From Stieleria varia (GTDB lineage Bacteria; Planctomycetota; Planctomycetia; Pirellulales; Pirellulaceae), in the NCBI RefSeq assembly GCF_038443385.1, contig NZ_CP151726.1, positions 7,254,001-7,318,000 on the forward strand: a stretch of DNA of 64,000 nt. The letters are read 5' to 3'. Of the stretch, positions 37,311 through 46,181 are shown in pieces (position 1 is the first letter of the stretch; each line of letters begins with the position of its first letter). The notes beneath the pieces were generated by a model. That model saw nothing but the letters and a program-made list of their open reading frames with translations. It made no database searches and was not told the origin of the DNA. The position numbers and the translations under genes were made by a program.

Positions 37311-38611
37311 GTGAAAACGAAACCATCGATCACTTGGCCGAGCGTCATCCGGCACGCGTGGCTCCGCAGCGCAGTGTTGCGATCGTGGCTTGGCAAGCCC
37401 TGCCGGCCGTTTTCCCGAATCTTGGTCGCGGCATTGGTGGGATGGAAACAGCCGCATGGACGTTCGCGAAAGGCTTGACCGGTATCGGCCAGTGGTCTGC
37501 CGCGATCATTGTTCGCGCGGACGTTAAGCTACCAGCCGACACGGTCGACGGCGTACGATTGCATGCTTCCGTTGAACGCTGGGAATCCGTACGCCGCGAC
37601 GTTGCACAATGTATCGATCTGCATCCCTTTCGATGGAAACGATTTCGTCCTTCGTTGCTTTGGAAACTGCCCGCCTTGCTGCTGACGCGTCCGTTTCGAT
37701 CGCGTGACCCCGAGTTGATGCGTCCCGATCCACGTTTGACCTCTTTCTCGACCGATGTCTGGGTAGCAATGGGAGTCGGCAAAGAAAGCGCAGGGGTCAT
37801 CGCTACAGCCCACTCACAAAACCGCCCGTGTGTTTTGATGATACGCTGCGGTGCCGATCTGGATGAACGCTACATAGCCGACGAGATTTCGTTTTCCGAC
37901 TACGGCGAACGCTCCGACGTGTGCCGCTTTGCGATCGAACAAGCCGATGTGATCGTTTGCCAAAGCAACATTCAAGTCGAAAAACTGAAGCGTGTTTTTG
38001 GAAGGGACGGTCACCTGATCCGCAATCCCATCGATCTGAATGTTTGGCAACGACCTGCCAACGATCGTTTGCGACGCGGCGTGATTTGGGTCGGTCGCTA
38101 CGACGATTTTCACAAACGTATTCCGTTGGCGATCGAGATCGCGCGTCGTTGTCCCGAGATCCCCTTCACGTTCATCGCCAATCGAGGTGACGCCGATATC
38201 GAATCCTCCACGCGTGCCGCGTGTCCGCCCAACGTGACGTTGATTGATTACGTTCGGGCCAATGAGATGCATCAGCGTTTCGCATCCGCTCTGGCATTTC
38301 TATCGACGAGCGACCATCGGGTGGAAGGATTTCCCAACGTGCTCTTGCAAGCCGCAGCTTCGGGAACGCCGATCGTTTCACTGAACGATTTTGATGGATT
38401 CCTGGAAGCCTCAGCAGCAGGTTTTCCCTGCGAGAGTTCTCTGGAACACGCGACGCAAACACTCGCCGATGTCGTCGCCGGCAAGCTGACGATCGATCAT
38501 GAAGCCGTCGACGCCTATTTGCAGACCTATCACAGCACTCCGGCCGTGATCACCAAACTCAGCGGACTACTCAGCACGCTACTCGCTGCCCGAGTCACGA
38601 ATGGATCTTGA
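37298..38611 (+). CDS. GT4-family glycosyltransferase
   Basis: About 437 residues from ATG at 37298, overlapping fmdB by 13 bases; the longer frame starts at 37268. A Gly-rich N-terminal motif (NLGRGIGGMETAAWTFAKGL) fits the GT-B acceptor domain. The middle reads VIVCQSNIQVEKLKRVFG then IRNPIDLNVWQ, and VIWVGRYDDFHKRIPLAIEI is the donor-domain entry of GT4 enzymes. The donor-site E-x7-E motif appears as STSDHRVEGFPNVLLQAAA with altered residues. It should add a sugar to a surface glycan in the cytoplasm. Acceptor and donor are unknown. Confidence 0.83.
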   Translation: MPDLSENETIDHLAERHPARVAPQRSVAIVAWQALPAVFPNLGRGIGGMETAAWTFAKGLTGIGQWSAAIIVRADVKLPADTVDGVRLHASVERWESVRRDVAQCIDLHPFRWKRFRPSLLWKLPALLLTRPFRSRDPELMRPDPRLTSFSTDVWVAMGVGKESAGVIATAHSQNRPCVLMIRCGADLDERYIADEISFSDYGERSDVCRFAIEQADVIVCQSNIQVEKLKRVFGRDGHLIRNPIDLNVWQRPANDRLRRGVIWVGRYDDFHKRIPLAIEIARRCPEIPFTFIANRGDADIESSTRAACPPNVTLIDYVRANEMHQRFASALAFLSTSDHRVEGFPNVLLQAAASGTPIVSLNDFDGFLEASAAGFPCESSLEHATQTLADVVAGKLTIDHEAVDAYLQTYHSTPAVITKLSGLLSTLLAARVTNGS

Positions 38612-38644
38612 TTGGAAACGATGCAAGTACCTGCACGAAACGCA

Positions 38645-38677
38645 AGCGAGTGAAATAAACGATGTGAATCACTCGCT
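38645..38677. other. Hairpin between convergent genes
   Basis: AGCGAGTGA at 38645-38653 pairs perfectly with 38669-38677, 34 bases after the GT4 stop. No T run follows. It may be a weak bidirectional end for the GT4 and TolC-like genes. Confidence 0.45.
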
Positions 38678-38722
38678 CGCGCTTCGTGCTAGTATCAAAG
38701 CTGACTTCGCAGATTTTTGAGT

Positions 38723-40534
38723 TCAGTAGGACGGCGAATCGACGATTAGCATCACGTCAGATGATTTGAGTAAAGTGCCCTTTTCAAACTCCACGTTCTT
38801 GATCGCGATGGCATGCTCGACCAGCGATTGGAAGTAGCGGGTTTGTGATTCGCTGACCCGACGTTGCGCATCGAGTAATTGTTCAAAGCTGACCGGCATC
38901 CCGGCGTCCTGAGAGGACTGCAGGGTTTCCAACGCGTCGGTGGCGGCCAAGTAACGATTCAGGCTCGACTCGATCAACGCTTCGGAACGCTCGACTTCGG
39001 CGACCGTGGCGGCCAAGTCATGTAAGATCTGACGCTCTTGCTCTTTCAGAACGGCGCGATCGCGTGCCAATTCCATCTTGGCATGGCGAACGGCCAAGTG
39101 CCCCTGGCGAAAACCGACGGGCAGCTTCAACTCCAGGTTCGCCTCGTATTCCTGCAGATCAAACGTTCCCAGATCCGCGAACGCCGAATCGCTACCGGCG
39201 AGCCGTTTGTCTAGGCCTCGCATTCGATAGATGGTCACCAAGTCCAATTGCGGCATCAAATAGTTTTTGGCCGCCAACACTTCCATCTCTCGGCGTTTGA
39301 TCTTCAGTCGTTGCTGCTGCAACTCGCTACGCAGCTGGATGGCTTCCACGGAGATCGAATCCCAATCGAAACGCACGGGCGCTTGAGACGGCTCATCCAA
39401 TGGTCGCAACAGACTGCCGTCGTTGATCGCAATCCCGATCAACAATCGCAGACGTCGCTCGGCCGCTTGAACGCCGCCGACACCCGCAAACGCTCCACCC
39501 GACGCCGCATTGCTGTTTCGTGTTCGTTGAGCAAGCTGACCAGCGATTGCATTCTGTAGATCACTGCGGAATCGATAGTACTGCTCACGCGACAACGCTT
39601 CGGCTGCGCCAGACTTTCTGCTGCTGGACCGCTGCGCTTCGTAGCTTCTCCAAGTTTGCAAACTGCGCTCTGTCGCATCACGCTTGGCATCCAGATCCCG
39701 GTACGCGAAATAGAGATCCCAGTAAGCGTTGATCACGTCACTGAGGTAGTCTCGCATGCCTTGCTCGAATTTTGCATTCGTGATGTCCTGGTTGACCTTG
39801 GCGACCAACACACCGCTGTAAACACCCGGTCGTGCCGCCGGACCCGCGATGCGATTGAACTCCAGACCGCCACCTTGCAACAGTGGCTGGCGGGCTTCCA
39901 GATGAATTTGTGTCTGCCAGGCGCTGTCCAGCAGATTGCCCGTCGCATTGTTCGCGTCGTAATCGATCACACTGCGGACGGCAAGTTCCGCACCCGTTGT
40001 CGTTCGCTTGGACATCTGAAACACATAGTCGTTCACATCTTGCTTGAAAGCGTTGGAGCCGCCGCCAAAGAATCGGTTGTTGAAACGGCGGTCGTTGTTC
40101 TCCCAACTGCCCAGTGCATAGAACTGGGCGTCAAACATCGCCAGTGCAGCCTCTGTCCCGACTTGAGGATCCAACCTGGCCAATGGCTTGGCAAATCCCG
40201 AGCCGATTTGATCTGGATTGCGCAGCACGGAGGCGCCCAGGTCACGCAGAACAGCCGTGTTGTTCAACGCAATCGACAGCGTTTCTTGCAGCGAAAGGTC
40301 TCGGAAATTCACTGCGTTGAATTCGTCGACCGTGCGAATGGTCATCGGAGACATCTGCGTCGACGGTAACTCCTCCGGGGGCGCTCCCGCATCCACGTCA
40401 GCCATGATCGCGTCGACCCAATCGGTGTTGTTCCCGATGCTCTGAGGGATCGTGTGATACGTTGTGCATCCGCCCAGACTGATCAATCCCATCAACACAA
40501 CCGTGATCATTGCTCGCGCAGCCCAATACGGCAT
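38723..40534 (-). CDS. TolC-like outer-membrane efflux lipoprotein
   Basis: About 603 residues from ATG at 40534 (frame open to 40600; GAGGG lies about 11 bases upstream of 40534). AMITVVLMGLISLGGCTTYH is a lipoprotein signal with lipobox LGGC. The body is typical of the OEP family: FRDLSLQETLSIALNNTAVL at the start, long coiled-coil helices (SLQTWRSYEAQRSSSRKSG, YRFRSDLQNAIAGQLAQRT), an internal repeat in the second half, and RYFQSLVEHAIAIKNVEFEK near the end. It should form the outer-membrane channel of an export complex. It diverges from the HlyD/M50 genes to its right, with about 370 bases between, which fits one locus with a shared control region. Confidence 0.88.
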   Translation of the reverse strand: MPYWAARAMITVVLMGLISLGGCTTYHTIPQSIGNNTDWVDAIMADVDAGAPPEELPSTQMSPMTIRTVDEFNAVNFRDLSLQETLSIALNNTAVLRDLGASVLRNPDQIGSGFAKPLARLDPQVGTEAALAMFDAQFYALGSWENNDRRFNNRFFGGGSNAFKQDVNDYVFQMSKRTTTGAELAVRSVIDYDANNATGNLLDSAWQTQIHLEARQPLLQGGGLEFNRIAGPAARPGVYSGVLVAKVNQDITNAKFEQGMRDYLSDVINAYWDLYFAYRDLDAKRDATERSLQTWRSYEAQRSSSRKSGAAEALSREQYYRFRSDLQNAIAGQLAQRTRNSNAASGGAFAGVGGVQAAERRLRLLIGIAINDGSLLRPLDEPSQAPVRFDWDSISVEAIQLRSELQQQRLKIKRREMEVLAAKNYLMPQLDLVTIYRMRGLDKRLAGSDSAFADLGTFDLQEYEANLELKLPVGFRQGHLAVRHAKMELARDRAVLKEQERQILHDLAATVAEVERSEALIESSLNRYLAATDALETLQSSQDAGMPVSFEQLLDAQRRVSESQTRYFQSLVEHAIAIKNVEFEKGTLLKSSDVMLIVDSPSY

Positions 40535-40908
40535 CTGCGGATTCGCCCTCAGGCAACCCAACTTCGTCGTCCGTTCGTCTGGCTTCGTTCGAGAAATCAC
40601 AAAGACTCTGATCTGGATCGATCTGGCCCACAGAACTGTGGCTTGACTGTCGGTGTCACCACTATCCCGGCCGGCAAACTTTACCTAACCCGCACTCTTT
40701 CACTTCTTCGTACAATCGAGCGATCGAAGTTGAGCAGAAGCGGTCAGAATGTGCCGTGAAACGCTGGTGAAACTGAACTTTTGCTGAAGCAGGTGTCCGT
40801 TTGATGACGCGGACTGACATTTCGCCGATGGAGTGGAATTCGTAGTCTGCTATTTGCTATCCCTGTATCCCTCCTTTTTTCGGCTCGCCACCTGCGTCAA
40901 CGGTCCCG
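40535..40908. promoter_or_regulatory. Divergent control region of the export locus (inferred)
   Basis: No gene. It separates the TolC-like gene from the HlyD/M50 operon and must contain both promoters. TTTGCTATCCCTGTATCCC near 40850 is AT-richer, but no specific operator can be assigned. Confidence 0.35.
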
Positions 40909-42792
40909 ATGAACCCCAGCCATCCACCATCCATGACCGCCGACTCGATCTGGGCTCAATCCCCAGCAATGGTGGAGCGATTGGAGCTGGCAGGACAGTC
41001 TTGGGATCAATCTGCTGAATCAATCGAGTCGTTTTGCTTGGACGCGTTGCGTTCGCTGACACAAGTGGTGTTGGCGGACGCCGGTCGCATCCTGCAGACG
41101 GTTCCAGGGGCGACAACCACAGAAGTCAACCGGACTTTGGCTTCGCTAAGTCCGCAGGATCATGTGTCCGTCGTTCCGGCCGACAATGAAATTCGCATCG
41201 AGAGGCCGTTGTTCGCCGCTCAGAGGTTGGTGCTGGAGTTATCTCCAAGTGGGCACCTGGATCCTGAAACTCGACAGGCCGCCCGGCACGCCTGTGAAGC
41301 GGTCTGCGGCGTGGTCGTCGACATGCTGAACCGTATTCAGATGGCATCATCGGAGGTGCAGCTTTCCCAGCAGTCCGCTGCGTTGCAACTGATCGACCAG
41401 CTCGGCGGTGAACCCGATGCACTGATACGATTGGCCAGAATCTGCCAGTGGTTGCAATCGCAGTCCGGCGATGATCGAGTCAGTGTCTTAGAAAGCAGCG
41501 GCGATCGTTTTCGCATGTTGACCGCCTCGGTCCAGCCCAGCCCTGATCGACACGCACGTGTGGTTGCCGCGATCGAGTCGCTCGTGCGTCACTTGCATCG
41601 GCGTTCATCCGCCGGCCTCGCCATGCGGTTGCGAACTTCTGATGCGAACGATGAGATCGAGCGGCATTACTTTGCCGTGACCGGCTCCATCTCAACTGGT
41701 CTCATTCCCATTCACGCGAAACCAAGTTCTGCTCAGGGTGTCGGCGCACTGATCGGTGTCGTGGTCTGCGAACGCTTTTCTGAACCTGAGAGCGATTCCC
41801 CGCAAATTGTTTCGCAAACCCTGCCGCAGTCCACCATGGCATTGATGGAAAGCCTGGTCAAAGACGCCTTGATGATGCGATCACTTGGCGTGGTCAATCG
41901 ACTCTATCTGAATGCATCCAAGCGACGACGATGGTTGATGGGGGCTGCCGTGGCGTCGGTCCTCGCGTTCTTGCTTTGGCCAGTGATGCTTGTTGTCGAA
42001 GCGAACGGATACATGGAGGCTGTAAAACATCAGACAATCTATGCCCCCGCGGATGCAGCGGTCAGCGAAGTCCTGGTCGTGGATGGCCAGTCGGTTGCAC
42101 TCGGCGAAACGCTTGTTCGCTTGCACAGTGACGAAATCGACCAGCACCGCACGGCATTGCAAGGTGAGCTGGCGGCCGTGACGGCCAAGCTGCAAGTCGC
42201 GACGTCGCGGCGCTTGGATTCAGCCGACCGACGCGAACGTGATGTCGACTTGGCGGCGTCGGATGAGAAAGTCTTGCTGGTCGAACAAGCGGCGTTGAAG
42301 GAGCAACTTGCTGTCCTCCAACGACGGCAGGATTCGTTGACGCTCCAGAGTCCGATCGCAGGGATCGTCCAACATTGGCAACTGGAGCAGTCACTCGACT
42401 CTCGCCCGGTTGTCCACGGCCAGCCATTGTTCAAAATCGCAGACGTTGAATCTGGTTGGACGGTCCAAATGGAAATCTCCGACGCTGAGATCGGTTTCGT
42501 ACAGTCGGACGATCAGATGAAACGGCCGTGTACCTTCCGAGTTCGTGCCAATCCAGACATTCAGTTTCACGGAACGGTCGATCGGATCGCTTCGACGACC
42601 CAGTTGGATGATCAAGGACTCAGCGTGGTCAGCGCGGAATCTGTGATCGTCATCGACGATCAAAACCTCCTCGGAACAAACATTTCGTCCGGTACCACGG
42701 TGGTCGCCTCGATCGACTGTGGCCGCAGGACTCGCGTCTTTGTTCTCTTTCGTCATCTCATTGGTTGGGGACGTATTCATGGTTGGTGGTAG
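40909..42792 (+). CDS. HlyD-type membrane-fusion adaptor with large N-terminal cytoplasmic region
   Basis: 627 residues. Residues 1-340 are cytoplasmic and GAF-like (LELSPSGHLDPETRQAARHA; ALIGVVVCERFSE). One membrane segment lies near residues 344-364 (MGAAVASVLAFLLWPVMLVV). The outside part is a HlyD-type adaptor: IYAPADAAVSEVLVVDGQSV is the lipoyl half-motif, followed by a coiled-coil hairpin (LQGELAAVTAKLQVATS; AALKEQLAVLQRRQD) and the second lipoyl half (LQSPIAGIVQHWQLEQ), then a beta-barrel domain. It overlaps the next gene's start by about 14 bases. It probably bridges inner and outer membranes and may sense a ligand with its cytoplasmic region. Confidence 0.85.
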   Translation: MNPSHPPSMTADSIWAQSPAMVERLELAGQSWDQSAESIESFCLDALRSLTQVVLADAGRILQTVPGATTTEVNRTLASLSPQDHVSVVPADNEIRIERPLFAAQRLVLELSPSGHLDPETRQAARHACEAVCGVVVDMLNRIQMASSEVQLSQQSAALQLIDQLGGEPDALIRLARICQWLQSQSGDDRVSVLESSGDRFRMLTASVQPSPDRHARVVAAIESLVRHLHRRSSAGLAMRLRTSDANDEIERHYFAVTGSISTGLIPIHAKPSSAQGVGALIGVVVCERFSEPESDSPQIVSQTLPQSTMALMESLVKDALMMRSLGVVNRLYLNASKRRRWLMGAAVASVLAFLLWPVMLVVEANGYMEAVKHQTIYAPADAAVSEVLVVDGQSVALGETLVRLHSDEIDQHRTALQGELAAVTAKLQVATSRRLDSADRRERDVDLAASDEKVLLVEQAALKEQLAVLQRRQDSLTLQSPIAGIVQHWQLEQSLDSRPVVHGQPLFKIADVESGWTVQMEISDAEIGFVQSDDQMKRPCTFRVRANPDIQFHGTVDRIASTTQLDDQGLSVVSAESVIVIDDQNLLGTNISSGTTVVASIDCGRRTRVFVLFRHLIGWGRIHGWW

Positions 42793-43894
42793 TCACGACA
42801 ACGCAACCCGTTTGCCACACTTCACGCAGCACGCACTGTGGCTGTGTTTCGTCGCGTTGATCTGCGACTGGATACCGGTGGCTTCTGCGGAAACGATCGT
42901 CATCGATGGCTTGGTCGCCAAGCTGTCGTTTGAAATCGATGTGCCAGCCAGTGAAGCCGGCCCATTGATCGAAATGAATGTCCGCAAGGGTGACACGGTG
43001 GCGTTGGGCGAGATCGTCGCCCGCGTGGATGATCGTCATGCCGTACTGCAAAGTGAACTGGCTGGCGTGGCACACGAGGTGGCCCGGCATCACTTGGCGG
43101 CGTTCAGCGACGACAAACTCGCCGAAAAAAAGCTCGAAGCAACTGAGTTGTTGCAGCAACAGCAACGTTTGTTGGCTCAAATGGCCCAAGACAAGGCGGC
43201 CAACGAAACTCAGATTTCATCGGCCGAGAAATCCGCTGCGCTGGCAAAGAACGAATTGCAACGCGCGCTCAAGGCACGCGAGACGTTCGTCGATAGCGTT
43301 TCAGAGTCCGAACTTGAGAACCTGAGGCTAAAGGTCGAGCATGCAGAACTCGTCCGCCAGCAAGCGGTCGCAGATCAAAAATCCAACTCGCTGGCCGCTG
43401 ATAGCGAAGACGCTGCGGTGCAGTTGGCCACAGTGGAGATCGAAAACGCAAGACTGAAGCTGGCCGATGCGGTGTCGTCCAAGAGCCTCTTGCGGCTGAA
43501 TCTGCAAGCCAAAGAAAAAGAGCTGGCGTTGTCGAAACTGGCCGTGGAACGATTCAAAATCGTCGCGCCAGCCGACGCCACAGTCGTGGAAGTTTACCGG
43601 ATGAACGGCGAATGGGTCCAACCAGGCGAAAAAGTGATCCGCGTCGTCGGTCTGTCTCAACTGCACGCGGAAGGTTTCTTGGCTGCTGGGCAGAGCACCA
43701 AGCTACGACGAGGCCAAAAGGTGCAGTTGACGCTCAGCTCCGAACCGTCGACCCAAGTGGTCGGCGTCGTTGATTTTGTCAGCCCGCAAGTCGATCGAAT
43801 CAACGACGAAGTGCGTTTCTTGGTTCGATTTGAGAACCCCGGAGAGCGGATTCTGCCCGGGATGAAGCTGTCCTTGTCCGTGGATGATCGGTGA
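42779..43894 (+). CDS. Periplasmic HlyD/RND-type adaptor
   Basis: About 371 residues from ATG at 42779 (frame open to 42719). The N-terminus has a signal peptide (HALWLCFVALICDWIPVASA). IDVPASEAGPLIEMNVRKGD and VALGEIVARVDDRHA form the first lipoyl half, a long coiled coil follows (residues about 95-260), and FKIVAPADATVVEVYRMNGE is the second half, then a beta-barrel (GQKVQLTLSS). The stop overlaps the next gene by 11 bases. A second adaptor in the same operon suggests that the two adaptors form mixed rings or serve different steps. Confidence 0.88.
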   Translation: MVGGSHDNATRLPHFTQHALWLCFVALICDWIPVASAETIVIDGLVAKLSFEIDVPASEAGPLIEMNVRKGDTVALGEIVARVDDRHAVLQSELAGVAHEVARHHLAAFSDDKLAEKKLEATELLQQQQRLLAQMAQDKAANETQISSAEKSAALAKNELQRALKARETFVDSVSESELENLRLKVEHAELVRQQAVADQKSNSLAADSEDAAVQLATVEIENARLKLADAVSSKSLLRLNLQAKEKELALSKLAVERFKIVAPADATVVEVYRMNGEWVQPGEKVIRVVGLSQLHAEGFLAAGQSTKLRRGQKVQLTLSSEPSTQVVGVVDFVSPQVDRINDEVRFLVRFENPGERILPGMKLSLSVDDR

Positions 43895-46181
43895 TGCCGG
43901 AGCAATGGTGGGCATCATGACTGAACCAGTGATCGATTCGCGTTTGCGTCCGGACTTGCAGTTTCGTCAGCTTTGGTTCGGCGGGCAACATCACTGGGTG
44001 GTCAAAGATCCGATGTCGGCGACGCTGTTTCACTTGAACGATCGAGACTACCGACTGCTGCAGTTGCTCGCTGGGCCGATCACGCTTGCTGAGCTGACCC
44101 GGCGGGCAAAACGAATTGTTTCACCGGATACGACCAGTACTCAAGCATTGCAGAGCTTTTATCAGCAAGCCAAACAAAACTCGCTCTTGATTTCCAACGC
44201 AAAGGGCAGTGATGCATTTGGCCGAACTGCAAGCCGGTCGATTTCACCGCTGAGCCTGCTGGCATTGCGTTTGCCTGGTGTGGCAGCGGATCGATGGTTT
44301 CGTCCCCTCGGCGAAATCTGCAGGCCGTTGACCGGGCGGTTGTTTTGGTTGCTGTTGGCGATGCTGTGGTCGATCGGGCTGATGATCGTGATCACCCACT
44401 TACCTGCCATCAGCACGCAGGTGGCGCAAGTGGCGATGCGCGGCGGCGGATTGTGGTGGATGCAGTTGCTGATCGTGATTTCGGCGGCCAAGATCATTCA
44501 CGAAGTAGCACACGGAGTCGCCTGCACGTTATGTGGAGCGCCGTGTCGCGAGATCGGCGTCATGTTTTTGGTCGGCACTCCGTGTCTCTACTGTGACGTC
44601 ACGGACGCTTGGCTAATCCCCCAGCGTTGGAAACGGGTGTTGGTTTCGGCCGCAGGGATGATCGCGGAAATCACACTTGCGTCTCTCGCGGCGATCGTTT
44701 GGTTGGCAACTCATCCGGGAACGATCAATGACCTGTGTTTGATGATCATGGTGGTTTGCACGGTCAGTACCGTCCTGCTCAACGGCAATCCGTTGTTACG
44801 TTATGACGGCTATTTCATTCTCGCCGATGCTCTCCACGCTCCTAACCTCGCCTCGCGTTGCAGCAGGTCCCTGCTGAGGCTCACCCGACGGTGGGTTTGG
44901 GGGCGTGACGCGACCCAACACGAAAATGTCAGTCAAGCCACCATCGGCCGTCATCTTGGTCGTCCTTGGTTGATCACGTATGCCGTCGCCAGTGGTGTTT
45001 ATCGCCTATTTTTGATGGCCGCCATCGCCACGTTGATCTATCAATACACCGCTCGATTCTCCGTTGCTTGGCTTGGTCTCGGCCTGGCGGTCGTGTTGCT
45101 GCTGAGCCTCGCCTATCGAATCATCCACGCCATCGCCCGCCGACCAACCTCGGTCAACGAATCGACCGCGAGAGTTCGACCATGCGTTGTCCTGGCGATC
45201 CTTTCGGTTGTTGTGATCGTGATTCTGGCTTTCCCGTTTTCGCGAACGGTCGTATCGCCTGGAATCCTGATTCCGGCGGATTCTAAAGATGTCGTATTGG
45301 CAAGCTCGGGTGACGTCACGTTTGTGTTGAGCGATGGCGACGCAGTGCGTTCCGGAGAAACGATTGTCCGGCTACAGAATCCGGAGTTGCAGTTGAGTTG
45401 GCTCCGCGCCAAAGCGAAACGGGATGCGACCGAACAACGCTTGCAGTCTTTGCGTCGTCAAAAATCAGATGGTCCCTTGGTTTCACAGCAAATCCTGATC
45501 GAACAAGAGCACCTGGAGTCATGGAACGCTAAATGTGCACTCATTGAGGAACAAGCAGAACAGCTGCAGGTGGTCGCCGAGCGTGACGGTCGCTTTTACT
45601 CAAAGCTCTCCAACGCGGGAAACAGGGACTACAAGATTCGAGGTGTCGCGGCCATGGCACCTCAACGGATGGATGAACATCATCTGAACATGCACCTGCC
45701 CGCTGGCACGGTGATCGGACAGATCGGGTCCGAGCACCAACGTGTCATTCACGCCTACGTCTCCCAGCGAGACATTTCGGCGGTGCGGATCGGTCAAACA
45801 GCAAGCCTGAATCACCCATCACTCTCCAGCGAGTCGGTCAACGCAACGGTCCAGGGCATCTCCAGCACGGCATTGTCAGAATTGCCGGCGGAGTTGGCAG
45901 GGGCAGTTGCGGTGGCATCGACCCACGACTTGATTGATGCAAAGGGTCCACATTCAGTGGTGTATCAGGTCCGCTTGCTTTGCGACGCACAACAAAAAAT
46001 CGCATTGCCCAGTCGTTGCGTCTGCAGCGTCAGCATCAACACGCAGCGCCGAAGCCTCCTATCGGTCATCCACCAGTACGTCAGTCTTTCTAGACTGACG
46101 CGCGGATTAGGGGTATGTCAGCCTGGAAAGGCTGACGTACTTGGAAAGGCTGACGTACTTGGCTACTCGACGCGTTGGTAA
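43884..46181 (+). CDS. PqqD-like / M50 metallopeptidase / HlyD fusion membrane protein
   Basis: 765 residues (ATG codons at 43905 and 43917 are alternative starts). Residues about 20-100 (QLWFGGQHHWVVKDPMSAT, FHLNDRDYRLLQLLAG) resemble the PqqD/RiPP-recognition fold. A multi-span membrane region follows, holding IIHEVAHGVAC (His206, Glu207, His210) and NPLLRYDGYFILAD (Asp308), the zinc site of M50 site-2 proteases. After another helix near 445-465 comes an HlyD-like lipoyl/coiled-coil module (GILIPADSKDVVLASSGDV). The C-terminal ~35 residues are encoded by palindromic repeats (46076-46158) and run 19 bases into the 3' end of the convergent PQQ-protein gene. It is likely the energy- or substrate-handling unit of the export locus. 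No ABC ATPase is nearby. Confidence 0.85.
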   Translation: MIGDAGAMVGIMTEPVIDSRLRPDLQFRQLWFGGQHHWVVKDPMSATLFHLNDRDYRLLQLLAGPITLAELTRRAKRIVSPDTTSTQALQSFYQQAKQNSLLISNAKGSDAFGRTASRSISPLSLLALRLPGVAADRWFRPLGEICRPLTGRLFWLLLAMLWSIGLMIVITHLPAISTQVAQVAMRGGGLWWMQLLIVISAAKIIHEVAHGVACTLCGAPCREIGVMFLVGTPCLYCDVTDAWLIPQRWKRVLVSAAGMIAEITLASLAAIVWLATHPGTINDLCLMIMVVCTVSTVLLNGNPLLRYDGYFILADALHAPNLASRCSRSLLRLTRRWVWGRDATQHENVSQATIGRHLGRPWLITYAVASGVYRLFLMAAIATLIYQYTARFSVAWLGLGLAVVLLLSLAYRIIHAIARRPTSVNESTARVRPCVVLAILSVVVIVILAFPFSRTVVSPGILIPADSKDVVLASSGDVTFVLSDGDAVRSGETIVRLQNPELQLSWLRAKAKRDATEQRLQSLRRQKSDGPLVSQQILIEQEHLESWNAKCALIEEQAEQLQVVAERDGRFYSKLSNAGNRDYKIRGVAAMAPQRMDEHHLNMHLPAGTVIGQIGSEHQRVIHAYVSQRDISAVRIGQTASLNHPSLSSESVNATVQGISSTALSELPAELAGAVAVASTHDLIDAKGPHSVVYQVRLLCDAQQKIALPSRCVCSVSINTQRRSLLSVIHQYVSLSRLTRGLGVCQPGKADVLGKADVLGYSTRW
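46076..46158. repeat. Palindromic GTACGTCAGCC-family repeats
   Basis: One copy with two changes in the stem (46076-46100), one full copy in reverse (46117-46140), and a half copy (46143-46158). The same family recurs at 49082-49140 and 49450-49503. The copies are translated as the tail of the M50 fusion. Confidence 0.85.

Noticed and set aside
46076..46158. CRISPR-like spaced repeats
   Set aside because: Copies are in both orientations with no regular spacers, so they are palindromic dispersed repeats.
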